From Lacticaseibacillus nasuensis JCM 17158 (GTDB taxonomy: Bacteria > Bacillota > Bacilli > Lactobacillales > Lactobacillaceae), in contig NZ_AZDJ01000013.1 of assembly GCF_001434705.1 (NCBI RefSeq), positions 1 to 43,596 of the forward strand: DNA of 43,596 bases. The letters run 5' to 3'. The translations under genes were made by a program, and so were the position numbers. Positions within the stretch are counted from its first letter, which is position 1; every line of letters begins with the position of its first letter. The notes beneath the pieces are model-generated. The model was given only the letters and a program-made list of their open reading frames with translations, ran no database searches and was not told where the DNA came from. Of the stretch, positions 22,159-29,952 are shown in pieces.

Positions 22159-22845
22159 ATGAGCCGGATTTTGATTATCGAAGACGAGAAGAACCTTGCG
22201 CGCTTCGTCGAATTGGAGCTGAAGCACGAAGGTTACGAGACTGCCGTGCATTTCAATGGCCGCACCGGGTTGGAGGCCGCCTTGGCCGAGGATTGGGACG
22301 CCATCCTGCTCGACTTGATGCTGCCCGAGCTCAACGGCCTAGAAGTATGCCGGCGCGTGCGCCAGGTGAAAAATACGCCGATCATCATGATGACCGCGCG
22401 TGATTCCGTCATCGACCGCGTCAGCGGCCTCGACCACGGCGCCGATGATTATATCGTCAAGCCGTTTGCCATTGAGGAGCTCCTGGCCCGCCTGCGCGCC
22501 TTGTTGCGCCGCATCAGCATTGAAGGCGAGCACAACGCCGCCAAGCAAACGACCATCACGTACCGCGATTTGACCATCGAAAAGGAAAACCGGGTGGTGC
22601 GCCGCGGCGACGACATCATCGAGTTGACCAAGCGCGAATACGAGTTGTTGTTGACCCTGATGGAAAACATCAACGTGGTCTTGGCCCGCGACGTCTTGCT
22701 GTCCAAGGTGTGGGGCTATAACAGCGACGTCGAAACCAATGTCGTCGACGTTTACGTCCGCTACATCCGCAACAAAATCGACAAGCCAGGGGAGCCGAGC
22801 TACATTCAAACGGTCCGCGGCACTGGCTATGTCATGCGGTCGTAA
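22159..22845 (+). CDS. arlR: OmpR-family response regulator, ArlR/CovR-like
   Basis: A 228-residue response regulator. The receiver domain (1-120) has the acidic pair E8-D9, phosphoacceptor D52 in LLDLMLPELNGLEVC, T79 region MTARDS and K101 in YIVKPF. The C-terminal winged helix (about 130-226) contains LTKREYELLL and VWGYNSDVETNVVDVYVRYI, nearly identical in pattern to ArlR of Staphylococcus. AAGGGAG precedes ATG 22159. The stop overlaps the kinase start by one base (TAATG). Such systems control cell-surface and virulence or stress genes; targets here are unknown. Confidence 0.92.
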   Translation: MSRILIIEDEKNLARFVELELKHEGYETAVHFNGRTGLEAALAEDWDAILLDLMLPELNGLEVCRRVRQVKNTPIIMMTARDSVIDRVSGLDHGADDYIVKPFAIEELLARLRALLRRISIEGEHNAAKQTTITYRDLTIEKENRVVRRGDDIIELTKREYELLLTLMENINVVLARDVLLSKVWGYNSDVETNVVDVYVRYIRNKIDKPGEPSYIQTVRGTGYVMRS

Positions 22846-24404
22846 TGCGCAGGCCGGAAGCAAAAACTGAACACAAGAAGCGGCGGCTGTCCTTAGGCTT
22901 CAAATGGACAGCCGTTGTTGGCGTGGGCATTTTTGCCACGTTCATCGTGCTGGCGGGGATCTTGTACACCACCACGCGCTCGACCTTGATTCAAACGGAG
23001 AAAAATAGCGTCAGCGACACGCTTGGCGCCGTGGAGCAGCGGCTGTCGCCGGTGGCCAAGCAACTGACCATTGCCACCGTGGTGCCGCGCATCGAAGGCA
23101 CCGACACCACCGGCGACACCAGCGAAAACGCACCGGCGCAGGCACCCAGCCGCAGCAGCATTTTCTCCGACTCGGTGATTGAAAAACTGTCGCGCTCCGA
23201 CATCAGCGTCACTGTGTTCGACCCCAGCGGCCAGGTCCTGTTCACCTCGCGGAACAACTTGTTGGCCCTGCATAAAACCGGCGAGGCCAGCATCAAGGAA
23301 GAAACGCTGGCCGGCCGCGCCGGCATTGTCGGCCGGACGCCGGTGCGCTCGCTGGTCAACGGCAAGCTCATCGGCTACGTCCAGGTCACCGACCGCATGA
23401 CCAGTTTGCACCGCACCTTGGATCAAGTCGGCGAGTTGATCGTCGTGCTGTCGGTGGCGGCGCTGTTGATCGCGATTCTGCTCGGGTGGTTCATGGCCGA
23501 GCGCTTCTTGAGTCCAATCAAGGCCATCACCCACACCATCGACATCGTCAACAACGAGCCGCAAAGCAGCGCCCGGATTCCGGAGCTCAAGCGCAACGAC
23601 GAGTTGGCAGACTTGATCAACGAGTTCAACGGCATGCTGGATCGCATTCAGCGCTTCATCGACCAGCAAGGAGATTTCGTCCAAGACGTGTCGCATGAGC
23701 TGCGCACGCCGGTGGCGATTCTCGAGGGCCACCTGCAGCTGTTGAACCGCTGGGGCAAAGACGATCCCGAGGTGCTGGCCGAATCCTTGAGCGCCAGCCT
23801 GCAGGAAGTCACCCGCATGAAGAGCCTGATTCAAGAAATGCTCGACTTGACCCGGGCGGATCAAGTCGACGTGCACTTCCCGAATGCGACCTGTGACGTC
23901 AACGAAACCGTCACCCAGGCGGTCAACGACTTCACGATGATTCATCCCGAGTTCCAGTTCACCTTCGACAACGACCTGCACGCGCCGACCTATGTGCAAA
24001 TGTACCGCAACCACCTCGAGCAGGTGATGATCATCTTGCTGGACAACGCCGTGAAGTATTCGACGACGCGGCAAGAGATCCACATCAGCGTCAGCACCGA
24101 TTCCGACGGCGTGGCCATTGCCGTGCAGGACTTCGGCGAAGGCATCGCCGCCGCCGACCGCGCCCGGGTGTTCAACCGGTTCTACCGGGTGGACAAGGCC
24201 CGCTCGCGGGAAAAAGGCGGCAACGGGCTGGGCCTGGCCATCGCCAAGCAGTTGGTCGAAGGCTACCGCGGCACCATCAGCGTCGATTCCGCCTTGGGCC
24301 ACGGCTCGATTTTCCGCGTCGACTTGCCGGTGTTGTCGCCAGCTGAAGTGGCGCGGCTGGACGCGTTAAACGACGCGCAAGGCCCCGAAGCCAGTTTGCA
24401 GTAG
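22845..24404 (+). CDS. arlS: sensor histidine kinase, ArlS-like
   Basis: A 519-residue membrane kinase. A first transmembrane helix lies at about 22-45 (AVVGVGIFATFIVLAGILY), an extracellular sensor of about 140 residues follows, then a second helix (LIVVLSVAALLIAILLGWFM), a HAMP linker, the H-box DVSHELRTPVAI with H284, and the ATPase domain with N-box LLDNAVKYS, DFGEGIA and GGNGLGLAIAKQL. It phosphorylates the upstream regulator. The gene starts inside the stop codon of arlR, so the pair is translationally coupled. The sensor contains a Gly/Ala/Pro-rich insertion (TTGDTSENAPAQAP) of likely disorder. Confidence 0.92.
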   Translation: MRRPEAKTEHKKRRLSLGFKWTAVVGVGIFATFIVLAGILYTTTRSTLIQTEKNSVSDTLGAVEQRLSPVAKQLTIATVVPRIEGTDTTGDTSENAPAQAPSRSSIFSDSVIEKLSRSDISVTVFDPSGQVLFTSRNNLLALHKTGEASIKEETLAGRAGIVGRTPVRSLVNGKLIGYVQVTDRMTSLHRTLDQVGELIVVLSVAALLIAILLGWFMAERFLSPIKAITHTIDIVNNEPQSSARIPELKRNDELADLINEFNGMLDRIQRFIDQQGDFVQDVSHELRTPVAILEGHLQLLNRWGKDDPEVLAESLSASLQEVTRMKSLIQEMLDLTRADQVDVHFPNATCDVNETVTQAVNDFTMIHPEFQFTFDNDLHAPTYVQMYRNHLEQVMIILLDNAVKYSTTRQEIHISVSTDSDGVAIAVQDFGEGIAAADRARVFNRFYRVDKARSREKGGNGLGLAIAKQLVEGYRGTISVDSALGHGSIFRVDLPVLSPAEVARLDALNDAQGPEASLQ

Positions 24405-24441
24405 CTTGTCCTTAGCAACCAAGAAAACGGAGGCGCAGCCC

Positions 24442-24876
24442 ATGGCGACAGCCGATTTGCTCAACGAATACATCGAGGTTTACTTCACCGCGTTTAAAAA
24501 CGTGGGGGACTTGGTGTCCGAACCGATGCACCAATACCACCTGTCCTTCGAGCAGTTCTTGATCATGCGCGATGTCGCGGCGGGCCACAAGGTGGCGCTG
24601 TCGGCGATTGCCGAACAGCGCCGCGTCTCCCGCGCAGCAATTTCGCGTCAAATCAAGACGTTATTGGACCGCGACTACCTGGTGCAAGAGCGCGACACCG
24701 ACGACCGGCGGCGCCAATTTCTGCACCTGACGCCAACCGGCGAGCAGGTGACGGCCAAGCTCAACGTGGCTATCAGCGAGCGCTTCGGTGAGTGGGTCGA
24801 CGTGCTCGGCGAAGCAGACGCGCGGGAATTGCTGCGCATCATGCGGCGCGTCGGGGAGTCGATCATTCAACGGTAA
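24442..24876 (+). CDS. MarR-family transcriptional regulator
   Basis: A 144-residue regulator. The winged helix includes ALSAIAEQRRVSRAAISRQI (recognition helix) and the wing DRDYLVQERDTDDRRRQFLH, which has the DxRR-like hallmark of MarR proteins; flanking helices form the dimer. ATG 24442 has ACGGAGG 8 bases upstream; the TTG-initiated longer frame at 24406 has none. It lies 37 bases behind arlS and probably belongs to the same transcript, ending at the terminator after it. The ligand and targets are unknown. Confidence 0.88.
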   Translation: MATADLLNEYIEVYFTAFKNVGDLVSEPMHQYHLSFEQFLIMRDVAAGHKVALSAIAEQRRVSRAAISRQIKTLLDRDYLVQERDTDDRRRQFLHLTPTGEQVTAKLNVAISERFGEWVDVLGEADARELLRIMRRVGESIIQR

Positions 24877-24900
24877 ACAGGCGAAAGCCTGTTTTTTTTT
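24877..24900 (+). terminator. terminator after marR-like gene
   Basis: ACAGGC-GAAA-GCCTGT followed by nine Ts, starting at the base after the stop codon. Confidence 0.95.
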
Positions 24901-25003
24901 GGCGACAGACGTGCCACCTGCACGATTGGGCCTTTTCCTCAGCGAGTCGGTCGCGTACAATGAACCAAGAATCTAGCTAATTGTGCACCCTCGGAGGTTA
25001 ATG

Positions 25004-26302
25004 ATGGACATCACAGCATTACAGCAAACTTACCCAATCGTGAAAGATTTGGTCGCAGAAAAAGAAACCGTCTGGGCGAATCCGGATTACGGCAAACCGG
25101 CGACGTTGGCGACGACGCGCGCCGATTTATTCGATGCGGCCGCGCGCCTGCGCCGTTTCGCCCCGTATTTCGTCAGCGCCTTTCCCGAAACCGCCGAGAC
25201 CGACGGCATCCTCGAATCGCCGCTGATTCCCATAAAAATAATGCAAACCGCCTTGAATCGGCGCGATGACTACCAGCTGCCGGGCCGGCTGTACCTGAAA
25301 GCCGACAACGAACTGCCAATCAGCGGCTCAATCAAAAGCCGCGGCGGCATCTACGAGGTGCTGAAAATCGCCGAGGAAATCGCGTTAGCCAGTGGCCAAT
25401 TAGTCTATATGGACGATTACGCCAAGCTAAATACACCGGCGTTTCATGACCTGTTCAGCCACTACGGCATCGCGGTGGGGTCGACCGGTAACTTGGGGCT
25501 GTCCATCGGCATCGTCGCCGCCAAGCTCGGCTTCCACGCCACGGTGCACATGTCGCGCGACGCCAAGCAATGGAAGAAAGACCTGCTTCGCGAAAAAGGC
25601 GTGACCGTGGTGGAATACGCCGGCAGCTTCACGACGGCGATCACCACCGGCCGCGAGCAAGCCGCCCAAGATCCGAGCGTCTTCTTCATCGATGATGAAG
25701 GGAGCAAGGACCTTTACCTCGGCTATGCCGTCGCGGCGATTCGGCTGCAAAAGCAGCTGGCGGACCAAGCAATCCGCGTCGATGCGACGCACCCGCTGTT
25801 CGTTTACTTACCGGCCGGGGTGGGTGGGTCACCTGCTGGTGTGACCTTCGGCTTGAAGATGATTTTTGGCGGCAACGCGCACGCGATTTTCGCCGAGCCG
25901 ACGCACATTCCTTCCGTGCTGTTGGGCATGGCCACGGGCTTGAACGAAAAAATCTCGGTGTATGATATCGGCCTCGATGGCCTGACGGAAGCCGATGGGC
26001 TAGCCGTCGGGCGGCCGAGCCGGCTCGCCGGCCACGAAATGCGCACGCTGCTGGATGCCATCACCACCTTTGACGATGAGCGCATCATGGCGTACACGGC
26101 GCTGCTCAAAGACCGGGAGGACATCAAGGTCGAGCCGAGTGCCAGCGCCGGCTTTGCGGCGCTACACGATGCGCAGGCGGTGTTGGCCCAGCGTTACCCC
26201 ATGCGACACGCCACCCATATCGTGTGGGCCACCGGCGGCATGCTGGTGCCGGCCGCCGAGTATGCGCGCGACTATGGAATCGGCGAAGAATTTCTGCACT
26301 GA
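25004..26302 (+). CDS. dsdA: D-serine ammonia-lyase
   Basis: A 432-residue PLP enzyme that converts D-serine to pyruvate and ammonia. The cofactor lysine is K111 in SGSIKSRGGIYEVL, the same context as in DsdA of E. coli; SVGSTGNLGLSIGI forms the phosphate-binding loop, and YLPAGVGGSPAGVTFGL and FAEPTHIPSVLLGMATG are further family motifs. Length is close to the usual 440. ATG 25004 lies 6 bases behind GGAGG; the ATG at 25001 is too near. A TACAAT at 24956-24961 may be its -10 but no convincing -35 is visible. The gene detoxifies D-serine, which interferes with cell-wall precursor synthesis. Confidence 0.93.
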   Translation: MDITALQQTYPIVKDLVAEKETVWANPDYGKPATLATTRADLFDAAARLRRFAPYFVSAFPETAETDGILESPLIPIKIMQTALNRRDDYQLPGRLYLKADNELPISGSIKSRGGIYEVLKIAEEIALASGQLVYMDDYAKLNTPAFHDLFSHYGIAVGSTGNLGLSIGIVAAKLGFHATVHMSRDAKQWKKDLLREKGVTVVEYAGSFTTAITTGREQAAQDPSVFFIDDEGSKDLYLGYAVAAIRLQKQLADQAIRVDATHPLFVYLPAGVGGSPAGVTFGLKMIFGGNAHAIFAEPTHIPSVLLGMATGLNEKISVYDIGLDGLTEADGLAVGRPSRLAGHEMRTLLDAITTFDDERIMAYTALLKDREDIKVEPSASAGFAALHDAQAVLAQRYPMRHATHIVWATGGMLVPAAEYARDYGIGEEFLH

Positions 26303-26314
26303 ACAATTCTGATG

Positions 26315-26340
26315 GCGTCGGCGAAAGCCGGCGCTATTTT
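26315..26340 (+). terminator. terminator after dsdA
   Basis: GCGTCGGC-GAAA-GCCGGCGC (one G-T pair) followed by TATTTT, 12 bases after the stop. Confidence 0.85.
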
Positions 26341-26344
26341 GGTG

Positions 26345-26372
26345 AAAAAAAACACCGACGCGGGGTCGGTGT
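26345..26372 (-). terminator. terminator after yidC
   Basis: On the minus strand ACACCGAC (26372-26365) pairs with GTCGGTGT (26359-26352) and is followed by seven Ts. It lies 8 bases beyond the yidC stop and forms a back-to-back terminator pair with that of dsdA. Confidence 0.9.
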
Positions 26373-26379
26373 CTTTGGT

Positions 26380-27342
26380 TTAATGATGGCGTTGCTTGCC
26401 GGCGTTGCGACCGTGGCCTGAATGCGGCGTGGTCGGGCGCGCGGCGGTGGCGGGGCCGGCGGCAGGCGCGGCCTGGGCAATCACGCCTTGGTAAAAGGTG
26501 TGCTCGTCGACCACGATTACCGGTGGCTTGCCCTTGATTTCTTCGTCGATTTGCTTGCGGATGCGCGGCGTCATGACGTAGGTCACGATGACCTGCTGGA
26601 TGACGATCATGATCCCGCCGGCCAAGAAGTACAGGCCCAGCCCGGCGTTATAAAACATACAGAAGAAGAAGGTCATGATTGGGCTCATCAGCGCCGTGGT
26701 TTGCATGGCCTTGCGCTGACTGGCGTCGACGCCTTGCACCATGATCCAGCTTTGCACCAGGTAGATCAAGGTGGCGACGATGGTGATGACCATGCTGTTT
26801 TGGCCCAAGGCGATGCCGAAGAACTTCGACGTCGAAATCTCAGGCGAATAGGCGACGGCTTGATACAGGCCGGAGAAAATTGGCAGCTGAATCAACAGGG
26901 TCAAGCAGCCCATCGACGGCAACATGCTGGTGCCGTTTTTCTTGTAGACGTCTTGCATGAGCTGGTTGAGCCGCAATGTCTCTTCTTGCGAGGAGGCTTT
27001 TTTCATCTGGGCTTGAATAATGTCCAGCTGCGGCTTCAACACCTTCATCTTCTCTTGGGAGATGGTCATGTTCTTCTGCTGGCGCAGCATGGCGGGCAAC
27101 AGAATCAAGCGAACGGCTAAGGTGATGAGAATAATGGCGATGCCGTACCCGCTGGCCTTGCCGAACCACGGGGCGATCCAGTCCATCAGGTGCTGCAGCG
27201 GTAAGCCCACCCATTTGTAGAAAATGCCGAAAAAGCCAGTGGGCGGCTTCAAGGTTGTGGTCGTGGTGCGTTTGCAGGCCGTCAACACGACGGTGAGGAG
27301 AGGAATGGCCCCGAGCACGAGCCACCGTTTAAGTTTATGCAT
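26380..27342 (-). CDS. yidC: membrane protein insertase YidC (lipoprotein type)
   Basis: A 320-residue Oxa1/YidC-family insertase. The N-terminus is a lipoprotein signal with lipobox LTAC (C23), as in Gram-positive YidC/SpoIIIJ. Five membrane helices follow, with AIILITLAVRLILLPAMLRQ (the Arg of the hydrophilic groove), the cytoplasmic helical hairpin (SQEKMKVLKPQLDIIQAQMK), SMLPSMGCLTLLIQLPIFSG and FYNAGLGLYFLAGGIMIVIQ. The C-terminal tail is His/Arg-rich, suited to ribosome contact. The start at 27342 (MHKLKRW) is preceded by AGAAGGGA; the longer frame would put residues before the signal peptide. It assists Sec and works alone for small membrane proteins. Confidence 0.94.
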   Translation of the reverse strand: MHKLKRWLVLGAIPLLTVVLTACKRTTTTTLKPPTGFFGIFYKWVGLPLQHLMDWIAPWFGKASGYGIAIILITLAVRLILLPAMLRQQKNMTISQEKMKVLKPQLDIIQAQMKKASSQEETLRLNQLMQDVYKKNGTSMLPSMGCLTLLIQLPIFSGLYQAVAYSPEISTSKFFGIALGQNSMVITIVATLIYLVQSWIMVQGVDASQRKAMQTTALMSPIMTFFFCMFYNAGLGLYFLAGGIMIVIQQVIVTYVMTPRIRKQIDEEIKGKPPVIVVDEHTFYQGVIAQAAPAAGPATAARPTTPHSGHGRNAGKQRHH

Positions 27343-27373
27343 GTCGTCTGTCCCTTCTATGTCACTAGCCAAT

Positions 27374-27402
27374 ATCATACTTGTTGGGGCGGCGAAGTTC
27401 AA
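27374..27402 (-). promoter_or_regulatory. promoter of yidC
   Basis: On the minus strand TTGAAC (27397-27402) and TATGAT (27374-27379) are 17 bases apart, 31 bases before the yidC start codon. Confidence 0.7.
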
Positions 27403-27420
27403 TGCTACCTAAGGCTGATG

Positions 27421-27702
27421 TCACCCGGTGACGCGAAAATCGGTGAAGTGCGGCACCGGGTACAGCGTGTGCGCCTCGTAGGTGGCGACGCGGGCGTAAG
27501 GCGACGGGCCGGCCTTGATGCTGGCGGCAAACGCTTCTAGGTCGGCGGCTTCGCCCACCGCGATAATTTCGACGCTCCCGTCCGCCTGGTTGGCGACCGT
27601 GCCGACAATGTGGTGGCGTTGCGCCAGCTGCAGGGTAGTCCAGCGAAACCCGACGCCTTGAACGCGGCCGGCGACGCGAATTTGTTGCGCAATTTTTGGC
27701 AT
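27421..27702 (-). CDS. acyP: acylphosphatase
   Basis: A 93-residue enzyme hydrolysing carboxyl-phosphate bonds. The phosphate loop GRVQGVGFRW with catalytic R20 and the helper N38 in GTVANQADGSVEI are both present; length matches the family. TAAAGGAGG lies before the ATG at 27702. It is divergent from the RNA methyltransferase gene, with only 81 bases between, and upstream of yidC; this trio is a familiar arrangement in lactobacilli. Confidence 0.95.
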   Translation of the reverse strand: MPKIAQQIRVAGRVQGVGFRWTTLQLAQRHHIVGTVANQADGSVEIIAVGEAADLEAFAASIKAGPSPYARVATYEAHTLYPVPHFTDFRVTG

Positions 27703-27783
27703 AGGCGACCTCCTTTAGTTCATCTAGATTAGTGTAGCAGATTCGCCGCTTGGGTGTGGTACACTACGCTCGGAGGAAAAAAC

Positions 27784-28542
27784 ATGACAGAATATATTGC
27801 ATCACCGAAAAACGAGCGCATCAAGGCGGCCAAGAAGCTCACCACCAAGAAAGGCCAAAAGCAAGGCGACGCGTACTTGCTCGACGGCTGGCACCTGGTG
27901 GAAGAGGCCTTGGCCAGCGGCTTGACGCCCAAGACGATTTACGCCACCGAGAAGTTTCTCGACGAGCGCGCGTTGCGGCCGTTTTATGACCAGCTGATCG
28001 AAATCAGCCCCGAGGTGGCCAAGCACCTCAGCGACACCGAAACCCCGCAAGGCATCTTTGCGGTGATGCCGCGCGAATTGGCGAGCCTGCCGGCGCTAAC
28101 CGGCCAATTCCTGCTGCTGGACGGCATTCAAGACCCCGGTAACGTCGGGACGCTGGTGCGCACCGCCGACGCGGCCGGCGTCGGCACCGTCGTTTTTGGC
28201 GCCGGCACGGCGGATCCGTTTAATCCCAAGGTGCTGCGCGCCATGCAAGGCAGCCAGTTCCATGTCCGCATCGTGATGGCGGACTTGGCGCCCTTGATTG
28301 CGCAGTTGCAAGCCGCCGGCATCGCCGTGTACGGCACGGAGCTCAACGTCAACGCGCAAAACTACCGGGAGCTGGCGCCTCAGGAACAATTCGCCTTGGT
28401 GGTCGGCAATGAAGGCAACGGCATGCAGGAAGCCTTGCTCACAGAAACAACCAAAAATCTTTACATTCCCATCAAAGGTCGCGCTGAATCGCTTAACGTC
28501 GCCATTGCCGCGGCGGTCATCTTGTTTCACCTCACCGCCTAG
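27784..28542 (+). CDS. TrmH/SpoU-family RNA 2'-O-methyltransferase
   Basis: A 252-residue SPOUT-fold methyltransferase. The N-terminal part (YIASPKNERIKAAKKLTTKK ... DAYLLDGWHLVEEAL) is the SpoU substrate-binding domain; the C-terminal knot has LLDGIQDPGNVGTLVRTADA (motif 1, with the conserved Asn and Arg), VVGNEGNGMQEAL (motif 2) and IPIKGRAESLNVAIAAAVIL (motif 3). It methylates ribose in rRNA or tRNA with SAM; the exact site cannot be read from the sequence. ATG 27784 follows GGAGGAAA; the longer frame at 27754 overlaps the promoter region. Confidence 0.92.
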   Translation: MTEYIASPKNERIKAAKKLTTKKGQKQGDAYLLDGWHLVEEALASGLTPKTIYATEKFLDERALRPFYDQLIEISPEVAKHLSDTETPQGIFAVMPRELASLPALTGQFLLLDGIQDPGNVGTLVRTADAAGVGTVVFGAGTADPFNPKVLRAMQGSQFHVRIVMADLAPLIAQLQAAGIAVYGTELNVNAQNYRELAPQEQFALVVGNEGNGMQEALLTETTKNLYIPIKGRAESLNVAIAAAVILFHLTA

Positions 28543-28544
28543 GG

Positions 28545-28573
28545 CTGTTATCGGCGGCTGGACCTGATATAAT
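28545..28573 (+). promoter_or_regulatory. promoter of HD-domain gene
   Basis: A perfect TATAAT (28568-28573) preceded by TGA makes an extended -10; the -35 position has only CTGTTA. AAAGGGG and ATG 28613 follow 30-40 bases later. Confidence 0.6.
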
Positions 28574-28612
28574 GAAGGTGTGTTGAACGCACCACACAAA
28601 AGGGGACATTGA

Positions 28613-29119
28613 ATGAGTAACGATTTGCAATGGGCCAACGATCACGAGTATGTGGCGTTAGTGCAGGACCTCTTGGCAACACCCGAGGTCCAGCGCCTGG
28701 CGGAATATCCGCAACACCATTACTCCAATCGCTTGGAACATGTGATTAGCGTTTCTTACCGCAGTTACCTGTTTGGTAAGAAACACCATCTGAATGTTCG
28801 CGCACTGGCGCGAGCGGGGCTATTGCATGACTTGTTCTATTACGATTGGCGAACGACCAAGTTCAGTCTGGGCACGCATGCCTACATTCATCCGCGGATT
28901 GCCTTGCGCAACGCGGAGAAGCTGACCGACTTGACCCCGATGGAAAAAGACATCATCATCAAGCACATGTGGGGCGCCACCGTGGGCCTGCCGAAGTACA
29001 AAGAAAGCTTCGTGGTGTCGTTGGTGGATGATTACGCGGCGGTTGACGAGGTGGTCAAGCCGTGGCTGATGAAGCTCCGGCATCCCTTCGCCTATCACGT
29101 CGAACAAGTACGCAATTAA
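28613..29119 (+). CDS. HD-domain phosphohydrolase-like protein
   Basis: A 168-residue protein with the full set of HD metal ligands: H in NRLEHVISVSYRSY, HD in GLLHDLFYYDW, H in IIKHMWGA and D in VSLVDDYAAVDE. It is the size of small stand-alone HD hydrolases of Firmicutes. Substrate (nucleotide, cyclic dinucleotide or other phosphoester) cannot be told. It is a single-gene unit with its own promoter and terminator. Confidence 0.88.
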   Translation: MSNDLQWANDHEYVALVQDLLATPEVQRLAEYPQHHYSNRLEHVISVSYRSYLFGKKHHLNVRALARAGLLHDLFYYDWRTTKFSLGTHAYIHPRIALRNAEKLTDLTPMEKDIIIKHMWGATVGLPKYKESFVVSLVDDYAAVDEVVKPWLMKLRHPFAYHVEQVRN

Positions 29120-29123
29120 GCGG

Positions 29124-29150
29124 CCAGCCCGAGGTTTGGGTTGGTTTTTT
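29124..29150 (+). terminator. terminator after HD-domain gene
   Basis: CCAGCCC (29124-29130) pairs with GGGTTGG (29138-29144) including one G-T pair, followed by TTTTTT and CGTGC. Confidence 0.85.
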
Positions 29151-29192
29151 CGTGCAATATTTCGCCGGTTTTCCCGGAATCTTGCGTAATCG

Positions 29193-29220
29193 TTGCATTC
29201 TGACGCCAAAGGGGTATACT
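29193..29220 (+). promoter_or_regulatory. promoter of hxlR-like gene
   Basis: TTGCAT (29193-29198) and TATACT (29215-29220) are 16 bases apart. A second AT-rich hexamer TATATA lies just downstream. Confidence 0.6.
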
Positions 29221-29257
29221 AGCTATATAAATGTAAGCATTCGATGAGGTGAAGGAA

Positions 29258-29623
29258 ATGACAACAACTACGACCACTGCGGCGGCGCCGTGTACTGCCG
29301 CCAAATACTCACTCTGCCCGAAGTTTTCGCAGACGTTCTCGATTCTCGGCAAGAAGTGGAACGGCATGATTCTCGAGACGCTGTTTCAAAACGGCCCGTC
29401 TCGCTTCAAGGACATTGCCGGCACCATCGAGAAGTGCTCCGACCGCGTTTTGGTTGAGCGCTTAAAGGAGATGGAAGGCGAAGGCTTGATTGACCGCCTG
29501 ACCCATCCGAACTCTTCGTTGATTCAATACGCGTTGACGGCCAAGGGCGCAGCCCTGGGCCCGGTTCTGGATGCGGCCCACGTTTGGGGCGACCAATGGA
29601 TCACGGACGCTGAGTGCGAATAA
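29258..29623 (+). CDS. HxlR-family transcriptional regulator
   Basis: A 121-residue winged-helix protein: LCPKFSQTFSILGKKWNGMI (with the conserved GKKW), LFQNGPSRFKDIAGTIEKCS, recognition helix SDRVLVERLKEMEGEGLIDR and the wing ending YALTAKGAALGPVLDAAHVW. The N-terminus is a short Thr run (MTTTTTTAAAPCTAAKYSLC) with two Cys; in HxlR/HypR-type regulators an N-terminal Cys can act as a thiol sensor, so redox control is possible but unproven. ATG 29258 lies 5 bases behind GAGGTGA; GTG 29249 is the alternative. No co-transcribed target gene. Confidence 0.88.
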   Translation: MTTTTTTAAAPCTAAKYSLCPKFSQTFSILGKKWNGMILETLFQNGPSRFKDIAGTIEKCSDRVLVERLKEMEGEGLIDRLTHPNSSLIQYALTAKGAALGPVLDAAHVWGDQWITDAECE

Positions 29624-29626
29624 GGG

Positions 29627-29649
29627 AAGCGGCCGCGTGCCGCTTTTTT
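29627..29649 (+). terminator. terminator after hxlR-like gene
   Basis: AAGCGGC (29627-29633) pairs with GCCGCTT (29639-29645), followed by Ts and CGTGC. Confidence 0.9.
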
Positions 29650-29659
29650 CGTGCCTGCC

Positions 29660-29688
29660 TTGCAATTTTTTCGCGCCTTGGCTACACT
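29660..29688 (+). promoter_or_regulatory. promoter of the T-box-pheST operon
   Basis: TTGCAA (29660-29665) and TACACT (29683-29688) with a 17-base spacer, directly upstream of the T-box leader. Confidence 0.75.
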
Positions 29689-29692
29689 GAAC

Positions 29693-29920
29693 ATATTCGA
29701 ATCACCTAAAGACGTTGACGAAAGCTCAACCGGGCGAACCAGATAGGGAACGGCACTCATAGACTGTAAGGTGCCGATGGCTCAAGCGGGTGTTTTCACT
29801 TTCCGAGTTGGTCGTTTCGGCGACCCGGTCCTGCCGTTATGCTGTTGAGTGCACCCAAGTTGGGTGAACAAGGGTGGTACCGCGATGCTTCGTCCCTCGG
29901 GAACGGGGCTTTTTTTATGC
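29693..29920 (+). promoter_or_regulatory. T-box riboswitch (tRNA-Phe-sensing) of pheST
   Basis: The leader contains the T-box sequence AAGGGTGGTACCGCG (29870-29884), whose UGG pairs with the free CCA end of uncharged tRNA, followed by a terminator hairpin (TCCC ... GGGG, about 29891-29911) and seven Ts. The distal part of stem I is the CGGCAC/GTGCCG hairpin (29753-29789 area). TTC triplets in TTTTCAC and CTTTCCG (about 29791-29807) are the candidates for the Phe specifier. When tRNA-Phe is uncharged the antiterminator forms and pheST is read. Confidence 0.93.
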
Positions 29921-29952
29921 CCAAAATTTAGTACTGAAAGGAAGCCAACACC

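Noticed and set aside
22893..24302. 469-codon open frame on the minus strand
   Set aside because: It is the antisense shadow of the arlS-like kinase; very GC-rich DNA lacks stops. No ribosome binding site, no family motif, and the plus-strand protein has all kinase boxes.
24906..25003. Promoter for dsdA with TACAAT at 24956
   Set aside because: Only the -10 is convincing; no -35 at a fitting distance, so it is mentioned under dsdA but not listed as a feature.
26422..27120. 232-codon plus-strand frame opposite yidC
   Set aside because: His/Asp/Gly-rich composition typical of a GC-rich antisense frame; yidC on the other strand is unambiguous.
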